Assembly (NCBI RefSeq): GCF_008370685.1
Contig: NZ_VTZU01000039.1
Location: forward strand, 1 to 64,000
Direction: 5' to 3'
Length of the DNA: 64,000 nt
From: Aquimarina sp. RZ0
GTDB taxonomy: Bacteria > Bacteroidota > Bacteroidia > Flavobacteriales > Flavobacteriaceae
The notes beneath the pieces were generated by a model that saw only the letters and a program-made list of their open reading frames with translations, was not told the origin of the DNA and ran no database searches. Positions 25,857 to 35,805 of this stretch are shown one piece after another (within the stretch, counting starts at the first letter, position 1; the number at the start of each line of letters is the position of its first letter). A program made the translations under genes and the position numbers.

Positions 25857-28800
25857 TTTCTTTCTTTTAATATATCAGTATATACGACAAAATAAGCAGT
25901 TTTCATGGTTGTTAATCATAGCAATTATAGGCTTGTTTGCTTTTCTTGCGAGCCGTATTGGTTTTGAAGAAGATATTACCAGATTGATTCCTAATAGTGA
26001 GTCTTCAGAAATTACACAAAAGGTATTAAAAACAGTTTCTTTCTCTGATAAAATTGTTATTAATATTAGTAATCAAGGAGAGGATCCTGATACTCTTACA
26101 GCGTATGCAGAAACTTATATTGATTCTGTAGAGACACATCTTTCTGAATTTGTGCAAAAAATACAGGGGAAAGTTGCAGATGATAATATAATGCAGTTAT
26201 ATGATTTTGTATACGATCATCTTCCGTTTTTTATGACAACTGATGATTATGAAAAAATAGCTCAGAAAATCAATACAGATTCGATTAGAAAAATTTTAGA
26301 GAATAACTATAAAACCCTTATATCTCCAGCCGGTTTAGTCACTAAAAAATATATAGTAAATGATCCATTGAGTCTTACACCTATAGGTTTACAAAAACTG
26401 GCACAACTTCAGCTAGGAGACAACTATGACCTGTACAATAGTTTTCTGATTACAAAAGACAGAAAAAATCTATTATTATTTTTGACCCCAACGTTGGCTA
26501 CAAATGAAACTGCAAAAAATACCGTTTTTGTAGAAAAGCTAAAAAGAATTACAGCTTCTCTAAATACAAAGTATAAAGGACAAGCTGAAGCTAGTTTGTT
26601 TGGAGCAACATTATATGCTGTAGCGAATGCCAAACAAATTAAAAAAGACATACAACTTACAGTGAGCATTGCGATGAGTATATTGTTACTCATTTTAATT
26701 TTCTTTTATAGAAAACTAACAATTCCTTTGATCATTTTTACTCCCACTATATTCGGAGGGATTGTTGCCATTGCATTTTTGTATCTTCTAAAAGGTGAGA
26801 TTTCTGCAATCTCTCTCGGAATTGGATCTGTTTTACTTGGGATTACTCTTGATTATTCTTTGCACATTCTCACGCATTTTAGAAATAACAATAATGTTAC
26901 AGAATTATATAAAGATGTTGCAATGCCTATATTGATGAGCAGCCTAACGACTGCTATAGCTTTTTTATGCCTGGTTTTTGTAAAATCCGAGGCATTAAAT
27001 GATCTTGGTATTTTTGCAGCAATCAGCGTCGTTGGAGCATCCATATTTGCGTTAATATTTATACCTCAGGTGTATCATTTCTCTGAAAAAAATGTCATAA
27101 AAAGAAAAACATATATAGATAGAGCTTCTCAAATCGATTTTCACAAAAGTAAACTCCTGATCTCAGGTATTACCATTGTATTTATAATTGCATTATTTCT
27201 GTTTCATAAAGTTGGATTTAGCACAGATTTAAATACCATGAATTATCAACCTATAGCGCTGATAGAAGCAGAAAATGACTTGGATAGAATAAATAATAAC
27301 AAAGCAAAAACTATTTATTTAGTTTCGTACGGTGCATCTGTTAATGAAGCTCTAAATGCTAATAATAAACTGTATGAAATTCTGGAACAGAAGAAAAAAA
27401 ATCAACAAATCATTAACTATAGCTCTATAGGAGGCGTCGTTTTATCTCAAGAAGTACAGCAAGAAAAAATAAAATTATGGAATGATTTCTGGACAACTAA
27501 TCGTAAGGATTCTATTCAGACATTTTTAAAAAGAGAAGGAAGTATTATAGGTTTTAAACCAGAAACTTTTTCAAGATTTTATACTACATTAGATACTCAG
27601 GTTATTCCCATTGATTTTGCTGTATATAAAGAGATTAAAGAATTATATCTCGATGAATTTATTACAGACAAAGACAATTTTGCAACTGTTGTTTCTGCCA
27701 TAAAGACACTCCATGAAGGAGCCGACATAATTAGTGCATCAGTAAGTAATACGGCTAATACCGTTATTATTGATAGAAAACAACTTAATGAAACATTATT
27801 AGGCAACCTGAAGAATGATTTTAATTCATTGATAGGATATTCCTTAATTGCTGTAGTAGTATTGTTATTAATCTTCTATCGTGATGCAATGCTCACGTTA
27901 TTAACAGCCTTACCAATCGCAATTACATGGGTGATTACGCTGGGAGTTATGAAAATACTGGCGATTGATTTTAATATTTTTAATGTGATCATCTCTACAT
28001 TCATTTTTGGTCTAGGGGTAGATTACAGTATATTTATTACCAATGGACTTATAAAAGAACATACCTATAAAATAAAGGAATTACCTACTTATAAAACCTC
28101 TATTATACTCTCCGTAATTACTACAATATTAGGCGTAGGGGTTTTAGTTTTTGCAAAACATCCGGCTTTACGTTCTATTTCTATAGTCTCTCTAATTGGG
28201 ATTTTATCAGCTGTATTGGTCTCATTTACGATTCAGCCAATGTTATTTAGAACGCTTATCAGTGCTAGATCAGAAAAAGGCTTTTCGCCATTAAGAATAC
28301 GACAGACATTATGGTCTATTTTTAGTTTTGGATATTTTAGTATAGGAGGGTTTATCATTTCTGTTTTGAGTAGCTTAATTATTCCTTGGTTTCCAGCTCG
28401 TAAAGAAAAGAAAATGAAGATTTTTCATACTGTTATATCTGGTTTAATGGGATCTGTTCTATATTCTAATCCGTATGTAAAAAAGCGGATTGTTAATACT
28501 GAAAATGAAGACTTTAAAAAACAATGTATCATTGTTGCTAATCATGCTTCTTTTTTAGATATCCTGTCCATAGGAATGTTACATCCTAAATTAATATATC
28601 TGGTTAAAGATTGGGTCTATAACAACCCTGTATTTGGCAAAGCGGCAAAATTGGCTGGTTTCTATCCCGTTTCTTCTGGTATCGAAGGTGGTGTAATGCA
28701 TTTAAAAGAAAAAGTAGCTCAAGGATATTCATTAATAGCCTTTCCTGAAGGTTCAAGAACCAATACGGCAAAGATGAGTAGGTTTCATAAAGGAGCTTTC

Positions 28801-29529
28801 TATTTAGCTCAGGAATTAAACCTGGATATACTACCTGTAATAATTCACGGAAATGCTCATGTTTCTCCAAAAGGAGATTTTATTATTCACGATGGTACAA
28901 TCCATGTAAAGATACTTCCCAGAATTATAGCTGTTAATGATATTTATGGAACTGAATATGTTCAAAGAACTAAAAAAATAAGCTCGTATTTTAAAGAGCA
29001 GTACAGTTTGATTCAGGAAGAAGTAGAAAATGTTGATTATTACAAAAAGGCTTTATTAAATAACTATCGATATAAAAGTTGTTTTACCGAAATCAAAAAA
29101 GATTTTACCATACATAAAAATAAATACTACAAGGCAGCTACCCATATACACAAAAAAAGTAGGGTACTGTACTATGGCGATACCTACGGACAATTTTTGA
29201 TCTATCTGAGTTTTAAAAAACCTTACGCCAAATTGAAGGGTATTTTACAAGGAAAAGAGGAAGTGTTACTTGCTAGTAATTGTTATAGTTCGATCCGTAA
29301 TAAAATTGATTTTGTCTCCATTGAGGATTTGACTTCGGAAAAATTTAATGTACTTTTGTTAGATACAACTACACCAATACAACCGCAACTTTTAGAAACA
29401 TTGATAACCGAGGATATAAAATGTATCATAGTTTTCTCTGAGGAAAATGGATTTTCTGCAAATATAACAGCTATGTTTAGAGTAGCCGATCAAGAGTTTG
29501 GATTAACAATTTTGAATAGAATATCATAA
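25849..29529 (+). CDS. MMPL/RND exporter fused to a PlsC-type acyltransferase
   Basis: 1226 aa in three parts. Residues about 1-860 form an RND/MMPL exporter with two sets of membrane segments and two large loops (LGITLDYSLHI and FGLGVDYSIFI mark the repeated TM4-like helix). Residues about 890-1060 form a glycerol-phosphate acyltransferase domain with H899 and D904 of H(x4)D (NHASFLDI) and FPEGSR at 965-970. The last 130 residues resemble a shortened Rossmann methyltransferase-like fold. A role in loading an acyl group and exporting the pigment is likely. The ATG overlaps the GT2 gene by 8 bases, and the next gene begins directly after its stop. Confidence 0.88.
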   Translation: MHNFFLLIYQYIRQNKQFSWLLIIAIIGLFAFLASRIGFEEDITRLIPNSESSEITQKVLKTVSFSDKIVINISNQGEDPDTLTAYAETYIDSVETHLSEFVQKIQGKVADDNIMQLYDFVYDHLPFFMTTDDYEKIAQKINTDSIRKILENNYKTLISPAGLVTKKYIVNDPLSLTPIGLQKLAQLQLGDNYDLYNSFLITKDRKNLLLFLTPTLATNETAKNTVFVEKLKRITASLNTKYKGQAEASLFGATLYAVANAKQIKKDIQLTVSIAMSILLLILIFFYRKLTIPLIIFTPTIFGGIVAIAFLYLLKGEISAISLGIGSVLLGITLDYSLHILTHFRNNNNVTELYKDVAMPILMSSLTTAIAFLCLVFVKSEALNDLGIFAAISVVGASIFALIFIPQVYHFSEKNVIKRKTYIDRASQIDFHKSKLLISGITIVFIIALFLFHKVGFSTDLNTMNYQPIALIEAENDLDRINNNKAKTIYLVSYGASVNEALNANNKLYEILEQKKKNQQIINYSSIGGVVLSQEVQQEKIKLWNDFWTTNRKDSIQTFLKREGSIIGFKPETFSRFYTTLDTQVIPIDFAVYKEIKELYLDEFITDKDNFATVVSAIKTLHEGADIISASVSNTANTVIIDRKQLNETLLGNLKNDFNSLIGYSLIAVVVLLLIFYRDAMLTLLTALPIAITWVITLGVMKILAIDFNIFNVIISTFIFGLGVDYSIFITNGLIKEHTYKIKELPTYKTSIILSVITTILGVGVLVFAKHPALRSISIVSLIGILSAVLVSFTIQPMLFRTLISARSEKGFSPLRIRQTLWSIFSFGYFSIGGFIISVLSSLIIPWFPARKEKKMKIFHTVISGLMGSVLYSNPYVKKRIVNTENEDFKKQCIIVANHASFLDILSIGMLHPKLIYLVKDWVYNNPVFGKAAKLAGFYPVSSGIEGGVMHLKEKVAQGYSLIAFPEGSRTNTAKMSRFHKGAFYLAQELNLDILPVIIHGNAHVSPKGDFIIHDGTIHVKILPRIIAVNDIYGTEYVQRTKKISSYFKEQYSLIQEEVENVDYYKKALLNNYRYKSCFTEIKKDFTIHKNKYYKAATHIHKKSRVLYYGDTYGQFLIYLSFKKPYAKLKGILQGKEEVLLASNCYSSIRNKIDFVSIEDLTSEKFNVLLLDTTTPIQPQLLETLITEDIKCIIVFSEENGFSANITAMFRVADQEFGLTILNRIS

Positions 29530-31071
29530 ATGCAAGATAAATTTGATGTTATAATCATAGGTAGTGGGTTAGGAGGCTTGGTTTCTGCAAATATTCTTGC
29601 CAAAGAAGGGAAAAAAGTATGTGTACTGGAAAAGAACAACCAATTTGGTGGAAACCTTCAAACTTTTGTAAGAGACAAGAGTATTTTTGATACTGGTATT
29701 CATTATATTGGTGGATTAGACAAAGGGCAAAACTTATATCAGTATTTTAAGTATTTGGGTATTATGGATGATCTCAGGATCAAAAGAATGGATGTCAATT
29801 CTTATGATGTGATTACTTTTGATGATGATGAGATAGAATACCCGCACGCACAGGGATATGATAATTTTATTAAGCAATTATCAAGGTATTTTCCAGAAGA
29901 AACAAAAGGAATTAAACAATATACAGATAAAGTAAAAGAAACCTGTTATAAATTTCCGCTATATAATCTAGAACCTGGTGATCACTATTATGGTGAAGAT
30001 TTATTAACACTCAAAGCAAAGGATTTTATTGATAGTGTAGTAAAAGATCCTAAACTAAGAGCAGTACTTGCTGGTTCTAACTTGTTATATGCAGGAGATC
30101 CGGATAAAACCCCTTTTTATGTACATGCATTATCTATTAATTCATATATAGAAAGTGCATGGAGATGTATACAGGGAGGAAGCCAGATCGCTAAACTATT
30201 AGTAAGGAAATATAGACAATTAGGAGGGGAAATTTTTAAATATCAGCAGGTCAATACTTTTAATTTTAATGAAAATACACTTGTTTCGGTGTCTACAACA
30301 AAAGGTGACACATTTTTTGCAGACAATTTTATTTCTAATATAGATCCAAAACTAACACTAAATATTATTGGTAAAGAACGATTTAGGAATATATACTATA
30401 AAAGAATACAAGATACAGAAAGTATAATCTCTTCTTTTAGCCTTTACATTGTTTTTAAACCGGGTACATTTCCTTACGTAAACAAAAATTACTATCATAC
30501 CAATACCATAGAAAAAGTATGGACAACGCAGCACTATGAAGAAAAAAACTGGCCAGAAGCTTATTTAATTTCTTTTAATGAAGACCTTAAAAACCCTGGA
30601 TATGCCGAAAATCTTACTTCGATTGCCTATATGAGATTCGAAGAAACTCAACCTTGGGCTGATACCTTCAATACAGTAGCGATTAAAAATGATAGAGGAG
30701 AGGGGTATGAAGCTTTTAAAGAACGAAAAATTGAATCATATATTAAAGAAATAGAGAAAAAATTTCCTGAGATACGCTCTTGTATTAAATCTGTTCATAC
30801 ATCCACACCTTTGTCTTATAGAGATTATATAGGTTGTCACGAAGGATCAATGTATGGCTTTGTCAAGGATGCAGAAAATCCAATGAAATCATTTTTATCC
30901 CCTAGAACTAAAATTCCGAATCTGCTGTTCACTGGTCAAGGACTTAATATGCACGGCGTATTAGGCGTGACAATCAGTGCAGTAGTAACCTGTGGGGAAT
31001 TGATCGGAAAAGAATACCTGTTACAGAAAATAAAAAGCCACCTTGATAAAAAAGAACAATTAGAATCCTAA
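29530..31071 (+). CDS. CrtI-like NAD(P)/FAD-dependent oxidoreductase
   Basis: 513 aa, a phytoene desaturase/retinol saturase-type flavoprotein with the N-terminal GSGLGGL (12-18), GGNLQTF and the C-terminal FAD region (LLFTGQGLNMHGVLG). It probably reduces or desaturates double bonds in a polyene or resorcinol intermediate; aromatisation of the DarA/DarB product is one option. It starts directly after the MMPL stop and ends overlapping the next ATG (TAATG). Confidence 0.87.
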   Translation: MQDKFDVIIIGSGLGGLVSANILAKEGKKVCVLEKNNQFGGNLQTFVRDKSIFDTGIHYIGGLDKGQNLYQYFKYLGIMDDLRIKRMDVNSYDVITFDDDEIEYPHAQGYDNFIKQLSRYFPEETKGIKQYTDKVKETCYKFPLYNLEPGDHYYGEDLLTLKAKDFIDSVVKDPKLRAVLAGSNLLYAGDPDKTPFYVHALSINSYIESAWRCIQGGSQIAKLLVRKYRQLGGEIFKYQQVNTFNFNENTLVSVSTTKGDTFFADNFISNIDPKLTLNIIGKERFRNIYYKRIQDTESIISSFSLYIVFKPGTFPYVNKNYYHTNTIEKVWTTQHYEEKNWPEAYLISFNEDLKNPGYAENLTSIAYMRFEETQPWADTFNTVAIKNDRGEGYEAFKERKIESYIKEIEKKFPEIRSCIKSVHTSTPLSYRDYIGCHEGSMYGFVKDAENPMKSFLSPRTKIPNLLFTGQGLNMHGVLGVTISAVVTCGELIGKEYLLQKIKSHLDKKEQLES

Positions 31072-32738
31072 TGAGAAATATTTTGAGACATATATTTCTT
31101 TTATCACTGTTGCTGTTAATTTCTTCTTGCGGAGTTAAGAAATCATTAGCCGCACGGCCTAATATTTCCGGGATAAAAAATATTGATACGACTAGAATAA
31201 AACATACAGATACATATTACACCCTGAATGATAATATGCTGCGCAAGAATAAACAAGGATTATGGGAACTCTATATTGAGGGAGCGCCTTTGGAAAGAGG
31301 TATTGCGGCGGGTAGTTTAGCTAGAGAATTAATAAAAATTCAGGAAGATGCTTTTATAGGTAAGATTACTGAATTAATATCTTCAGAGCGATATCTCAAA
31401 TTTTTAAGTAAAATTATAGCTTGGTACAATCGCAAATTACATCTTAATGTCCCCGAAGAATATAAAAAAGAAATTTATGGTGTTTCCAGGTATGCATCCA
31501 ATGACTATAATGATTTTGCAGAACCATATGTGCGCATGCTATACGCCCACGGTGCTCATGATATAGGTCATGCCTTGCAGGATTTGATGCTCGTAGGATG
31601 TACTTCATTTGCCACTTGGGGAGAAAAAACAGCAGATGGACAGTTATTGATTGGACGAAATTTTGACTTTTATGCAGGGGATGAATTCTCCAAAGAAAAG
31701 CTTATCACCTTTATGAATCCATCAAAAGGCCATAAGTTTATGACTTATGGGTGGGCCGGTATGATGGGAGCATTGTCAGGTATGAATATAGAAGGATTAA
31801 CAGTTACTATCAACGCAGGAAAATCCAAAATCCCACTAATTGCCAAAACACCAATTTCAATCCTTACCCGTGAAATCTTGCAGTATGCATCGACTATAGA
31901 AGAGGCTGTTGCCATAGCCAAAAAGCGAGAAGTATTTGTTTCAGAATCTATTATGATTGGTAGTGCCATAGATAAAAAAGCAGTATTAATTGAAGTGTCA
32001 CCTGATAATTTTGGAGTCTACGAGATAGCAAACACTAGTCAGCTGGTTTGCGCAAATCATTTCCAGAGTGATTCATATTCAAAGGATAAGCGCAATCAAA
32101 AAGCCATAGTGGAAAGTCATTCATTATATAGATATCAGCGAATGACAGAATTGCTTTCTGCGCATGATAAATTGACACCCGAGAAGGCTGTTGCCATCCT
32201 AAGAAATAGAGATGGTATTGACGATAAATTAATTGGTTATGGTAATGAAAAAGCACTAAATCAGATGTTAGCACATCACGGAATTGTTTTTAAACCAGAA
32301 GAACGACTGGTTTGGGTATCAACAAATCCATATCAAATGGGGGCGTTTGTCGCTTATGATTTAAAAGAAGTTTTTAATAAGATGTCAACCCACAACCAGG
32401 AAGTCATACTCGCTTCAGAAATATTAAATATCTCTGAAGATCCCTTCATACATACAAAAACATATGATAATTATGAGAATTTCAGAATTTTAAACAGAAA
32501 AATACAAAGCTACACAGAAAAAAAGCAAAAAGTTTCAGAACAAGAGTTACTCCAATTTCAAAACCTGAATCCCAACTACTGGGCAACCTATTTTATACTC
32601 GGGAAATATTATTATACGCAGAAAGATTTTAGAAAAGCACTAGTTTTTTTTAAACAAGCAAAAAAACGAGAAGTAACTACAATACCTGATATAGAAAAGT
32701 TAAAAAAATATATCAGAAAATGTAAAAATAAAATTTAA
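31071..32738 (+). CDS. C45-family (acyltransferase/peptidase) lipoprotein
   Basis: 555 aa. The signal has lipobox LLISSC (Cys20). The central region resembles the Ntn-hydrolase family C45 (acyl-CoA:6-aminopenicillanate acyltransferase), with C177 in GCTSFATWG and the GRNFDFY motif that follows it, and the C-terminal 60 residues look like a tetratricopeptide unit (WATYFILGKYYYTQKDFRKAL). In this family the Cys becomes the N-terminal nucleophile after self-cleavage. A lipoprotein of this type could acylate or hydrolyse a lipid at the envelope; it is a candidate for flexirubin ester formation or editing. It overlaps the oxidoreductase by one base. Confidence 0.8.
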   Translation: MRNILRHIFLLSLLLLISSCGVKKSLAARPNISGIKNIDTTRIKHTDTYYTLNDNMLRKNKQGLWELYIEGAPLERGIAAGSLARELIKIQEDAFIGKITELISSERYLKFLSKIIAWYNRKLHLNVPEEYKKEIYGVSRYASNDYNDFAEPYVRMLYAHGAHDIGHALQDLMLVGCTSFATWGEKTADGQLLIGRNFDFYAGDEFSKEKLITFMNPSKGHKFMTYGWAGMMGALSGMNIEGLTVTINAGKSKIPLIAKTPISILTREILQYASTIEEAVAIAKKREVFVSESIMIGSAIDKKAVLIEVSPDNFGVYEIANTSQLVCANHFQSDSYSKDKRNQKAIVESHSLYRYQRMTELLSAHDKLTPEKAVAILRNRDGIDDKLIGYGNEKALNQMLAHHGIVFKPEERLVWVSTNPYQMGAFVAYDLKEVFNKMSTHNQEVILASEILNISEDPFIHTKTYDNYENFRILNRKIQSYTEKKQKVSEQELLQFQNLNPNYWATYFILGKYYYTQKDFRKALVFFKQAKKREVTTIPDIEKLKKYIRKCKNKI

Positions 32739-32833
32739 TTAGAAGTGCTTTTTAGTTAGATATCCTCAATCATGTTTTTGTAAGTTTTATTGAATATTCC
32801 GACTCATACTAATCAAACATTACACAAAAACTT

Positions 32834-33835
32834 ATGAAAACTCTTATAACCAGACACATTTTGGTATTCTTCCTATTATTAGGAATTTTACAAAGTTGTA
32901 AAGATGATGATGATTCAGTAACTCCAACTCCTACAATTCCAGAAGTTATTACTATTTCGGAAATAGGATTATATCCAGAAGGAATAGATTTTAATACTAT
33001 AAATAATCAGTTCGTAGTAGGGTCAATTACCAAAAGTGAAGTAGGATATATAGAAACAGAAACTGGTGCGTATACTACTTTTATAACAGATGAAAATTTA
33101 GCGAGCGTTACAGGTGTTTTTACGGATGAAATTCGTAATCATTTATTGGTGGCTTCTGGAGATTTGGGCTTTTCTACAAATAGTACAGCTAATGGTACTG
33201 TAGCATATTTGGGAATATATAATTTAGAAACAGGAGAACGTATCAGAGCAATTGATTTAACAGAAGTATTGCCTTCGGATACGGCAGTTTTTGCAAATGA
33301 TATTGCCATAGATCCCGATGGTAATATATACGTTACAGACTCTTTTGCACCTGTGATCTATAAAGTAGATGGGAATTCTTTTGAAACGTCTATATTCGTT
33401 GATGGAGGTATCGACTTTACACCAGCGCCAATGGGGTTTGGTCTTAATGGAATAGTTTATATAGATGGAAACTTAGTAGTGTGCAAAACAGATGATGGAG
33501 CTTTATTCAGAATTCCGATTGCTGATCCTTCTGCTTATGAGAAGATTGATGCTCCTATATTTATTGGTGGTGACGGATTAGAATTAACAGCTGATGGAGA
33601 TATTATTCTAGTAGAAAACTCTTTGGGTCAAAATCCTGGGACACAATTACTATCTTCTGATGACGGATGGGTTTCAGCTACATTAGATTCATCATTTGCT
33701 ATTGATGCCGAGAAATTCCCTACAACAGCAGCATTAGCAAGCAATGGAGAAGTGTATGTTCTTAATGCATATTTGGGTAAAGTATTAAATGGAGATTTGA
33801 CACAGGAGACATTTAGTATTTTACAAATAAAGTAA
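32834..33835 (+). CDS. Beta-propeller lipoprotein (SMP-30/gluconolactonase-like)
   Basis: 333 aa with a lipoprotein signal (GILQSC followed by KDDDDS, the acidic stretch common in surface-exposed Bacteroidota lipoproteins) and a propeller of the SMP-30 kind (FANDIAIDPDGNIYVTDSF, LELTADGDIILVENS). The ligand is unknown. It lies 95 bases after the C45 gene, and a strong hairpin follows at 33956. Confidence 0.8.
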   Translation: MKTLITRHILVFFLLLGILQSCKDDDDSVTPTPTIPEVITISEIGLYPEGIDFNTINNQFVVGSITKSEVGYIETETGAYTTFITDENLASVTGVFTDEIRNHLLVASGDLGFSTNSTANGTVAYLGIYNLETGERIRAIDLTEVLPSDTAVFANDIAIDPDGNIYVTDSFAPVIYKVDGNSFETSIFVDGGIDFTPAPMGFGLNGIVYIDGNLVVCKTDDGALFRIPIADPSAYEKIDAPIFIGGDGLELTADGDIILVENSLGQNPGTQLLSSDDGWVSATLDSSFAIDAEKFPTTAALASNGEVYVLNAYLGKVLNGDLTQETFSILQIK

Positions 33836-33955
33836 CTTGTTCTGAGCTCTGGATATCATATAGAGATACGGTTTCTTGAAAAGTATTTTGACTTATTAAA
33901 ATCACAAGAGGATTAGATTTTTAAGAACAATTCTAATTAATGTATACAAAATTTT

Positions 33956-33998
33956 AAGAGCAGATTTTTTGAAGATAATTTTCAAAAAATCTGCTCTT
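33956..33998. terminator. Terminator-like hairpin
   Basis: AAGAGCAGATTTTTTGAA (33956-33973) pairs perfectly with 33981-33998 around a 7-base loop. There is no long T-run outside the stem, but the stem itself is T/A-rich; a bidirectional terminator between the propeller and ligase genes is likely. Confidence 0.6.
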
Positions 33999-34072
33999 AT
34001 GCATTATCTAAATAAAGTATTAATATTTTAATCCGAATATCATTTCTCTAGATAAGATTTTGTCTAAATGTG

Positions 34073-34080
34073 TATATTTG
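34073..34080 (+). promoter_or_regulatory. Candidate -7 box for the PaaK-like ligase
   Basis: TATATTTG fits TAnnTTTG about 130 bases before the ligase ATG. A -33 element at the right distance is not obvious. Confidence 0.35.
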
Positions 34081-34213
34081 TATGCATCTAGGGGAATAAG
34101 CACCTATAACTAATAGATTATCAACAGGTTTATAGAGAAGTGATTTAGATTTAATTTAGAGAAAGATAACTTATAGAAAAAACTATTGCTATCATTGGAC
34201 TACATATGAATAT

Positions 34214-35527
34214 ATGATTAATACTATAGAATTCATTACAAAAGAAGAAATATCAAGTCTTCAAAATAAAAAACTTCGTGATTTACTGATATATATAACT
34301 GAAAATTCTAACTATTATAAACGGTTATTTTCAGATCATGCTATTGATATTAAAAATATCAAAACGGTTCATGATCTATCTCAGTTACCTATTACCACCA
34401 AAGACGATTTACAAGAATATAATGATGATTTTCTATGTGTTCCTAAATCAGAGATTGTAGACTATGTCACCACTTCAGGAACTTTGGGAAAGCCTGTTAC
34501 TTTTGCACTTACAGAAAAGGATTTAGAGCGTTTAGCGTACAATGAATCTGTTTCCTTTGAAACAGCAGGAGTTACAAAAAATGATGTTGTGCAACTGACC
34601 ACTACACTGGACAGACGTTTTATGGCTGGCTTGGCTTATTTTCTGGGGGCAAGAAAATTAGGCGCAGCCATAGTGAGAGCTGGATCGGGAATACCCGAAT
34701 TGCAGTGGGATTCTATAAAACGTTTTCAGTCTACATATTTAGTAGTAGTACCCTCCTTTTTACTAAAATTGATTTCATATGCCGAAACTCATGGAATTGA
34801 CTACAAAAATTCTTCTATCAAAGCTGCTATTTGCATTGGCGAACCCTTAAGAGATCAGGAATTCAATCTAAACACATTGGGAAAAAAGATTAAAGAAAAA
34901 TGGGATATTAACTTATACTCAACCTATGCATCTACAGAAATGAGTACAGCATTTACCGAATGCAAAGCACATCAAGGAGGGCATCATAGACCCGAACTTA
35001 TTATTGCAGAGATACTTGATGAGGATGGGAATACTGTTAATGAAGGACAAATAGGAGAATTAACCATTACTACATTAGGTATAGAAGCCATGCCCTTGTT
35101 ACGCTATACCACGGGAGATATGTTGCAATCACATACAGAAACCTGTAGTTGTGGCAGAACAACGATGCGTTTAAGTCCAGTATTGGGGCGAAAAAAACAT
35201 ATGATCAAATATAAAGGAACAACGCTATATCCACAAAGTGTGATCGAAGTGTTAACAAGTTTTGAGGATCTTGATATCTATGTGATAGAAGTTGTGATTG
35301 GAGAACTAGGAACAGATAGGTTATTGATTCATGTTTCTGATGAATTAAGTAGCTTACAACAAAAGGAATTAAAAGAGCATTTGAGAGCAAATCTACGTGT
35401 GGTACCCGACTTAATATTGAATACCAAAGCAGCGCTAAAAGCAAAAAAGTTTCCTGAAATGAGTCGTAAACCTATCTCATTTATAGATTCCAGAGGTAAT
35501 ATTATGAATAGTAAGATTTTAAAATAA
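34214..35527 (+). CDS. Phenylacetate-CoA ligase-like AMP-forming ligase
   Basis: 437 aa, PaaK-type adenylate-forming enzyme: P-loop TTSGTLGKP (86-94), STYASTEMS, RYTTGDML and the C-terminal RKKHMIKYKG hinge. PaaK-like ligases in flexirubin loci are expected to activate the aryl starter, here 4-coumarate made by the TAL at 1847, as CoA or ACP thioester. The cysteine/histidine pair SCGR resembles a metal site found in the family. It is a single gene with its own promoter-like box, ending the flexirubin region before the glycogen genes. Confidence 0.85.
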   Translation: MINTIEFITKEEISSLQNKKLRDLLIYITENSNYYKRLFSDHAIDIKNIKTVHDLSQLPITTKDDLQEYNDDFLCVPKSEIVDYVTTSGTLGKPVTFALTEKDLERLAYNESVSFETAGVTKNDVVQLTTTLDRRFMAGLAYFLGARKLGAAIVRAGSGIPELQWDSIKRFQSTYLVVVPSFLLKLISYAETHGIDYKNSSIKAAICIGEPLRDQEFNLNTLGKKIKEKWDINLYSTYASTEMSTAFTECKAHQGGHHRPELIIAEILDEDGNTVNEGQIGELTITTLGIEAMPLLRYTTGDMLQSHTETCSCGRTTMRLSPVLGRKKHMIKYKGTTLYPQSVIEVLTSFEDLDIYVIEVVIGELGTDRLLIHVSDELSSLQQKELKEHLRANLRVVPDLILNTKAALKAKKFPEMSRKPISFIDSRGNIMNSKILK

Positions 35528-35805
35528 TATGAATTGTTGTAATTTGTATAAAACGTTTCTTTTTAATGTGAAAAACGTCTTAATATCTTTTAAAAACAGT
35601 TAAAATAACAGTGTAGGATTTTATTAACTTTTCTTAATTGCGAAAAACAAAGTAATAACACTAAAAAATTATTAAATTATCATTAATGTTTTGTTTTTTT
35701 AGAATTTATATCGGGAATTGTTTTAAGGTTTTTTTTAGTTTTAAGTGCTGTTAGAAATTATTAACAGTTTTTTAATATTAACCACTAAATTTCTATATAA
35801 AATTA

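Larger units (their letters stand above)
33836..34213. other. Intergenic stretch with hairpin and promoter-like box
   Basis: No gene is seen. It contains a strong hairpin at 33956-33998 and the promoter-like box TATATTTG at 34073-34080. The rest is AT-rich without pattern. Confidence 0.5.

Noticed and set aside
25849..29529. Frameshifted fusion of two genes
   Set aside because: The frame is open throughout, the linker is long and codon use is uniform, so a real fusion is more likely than an error.
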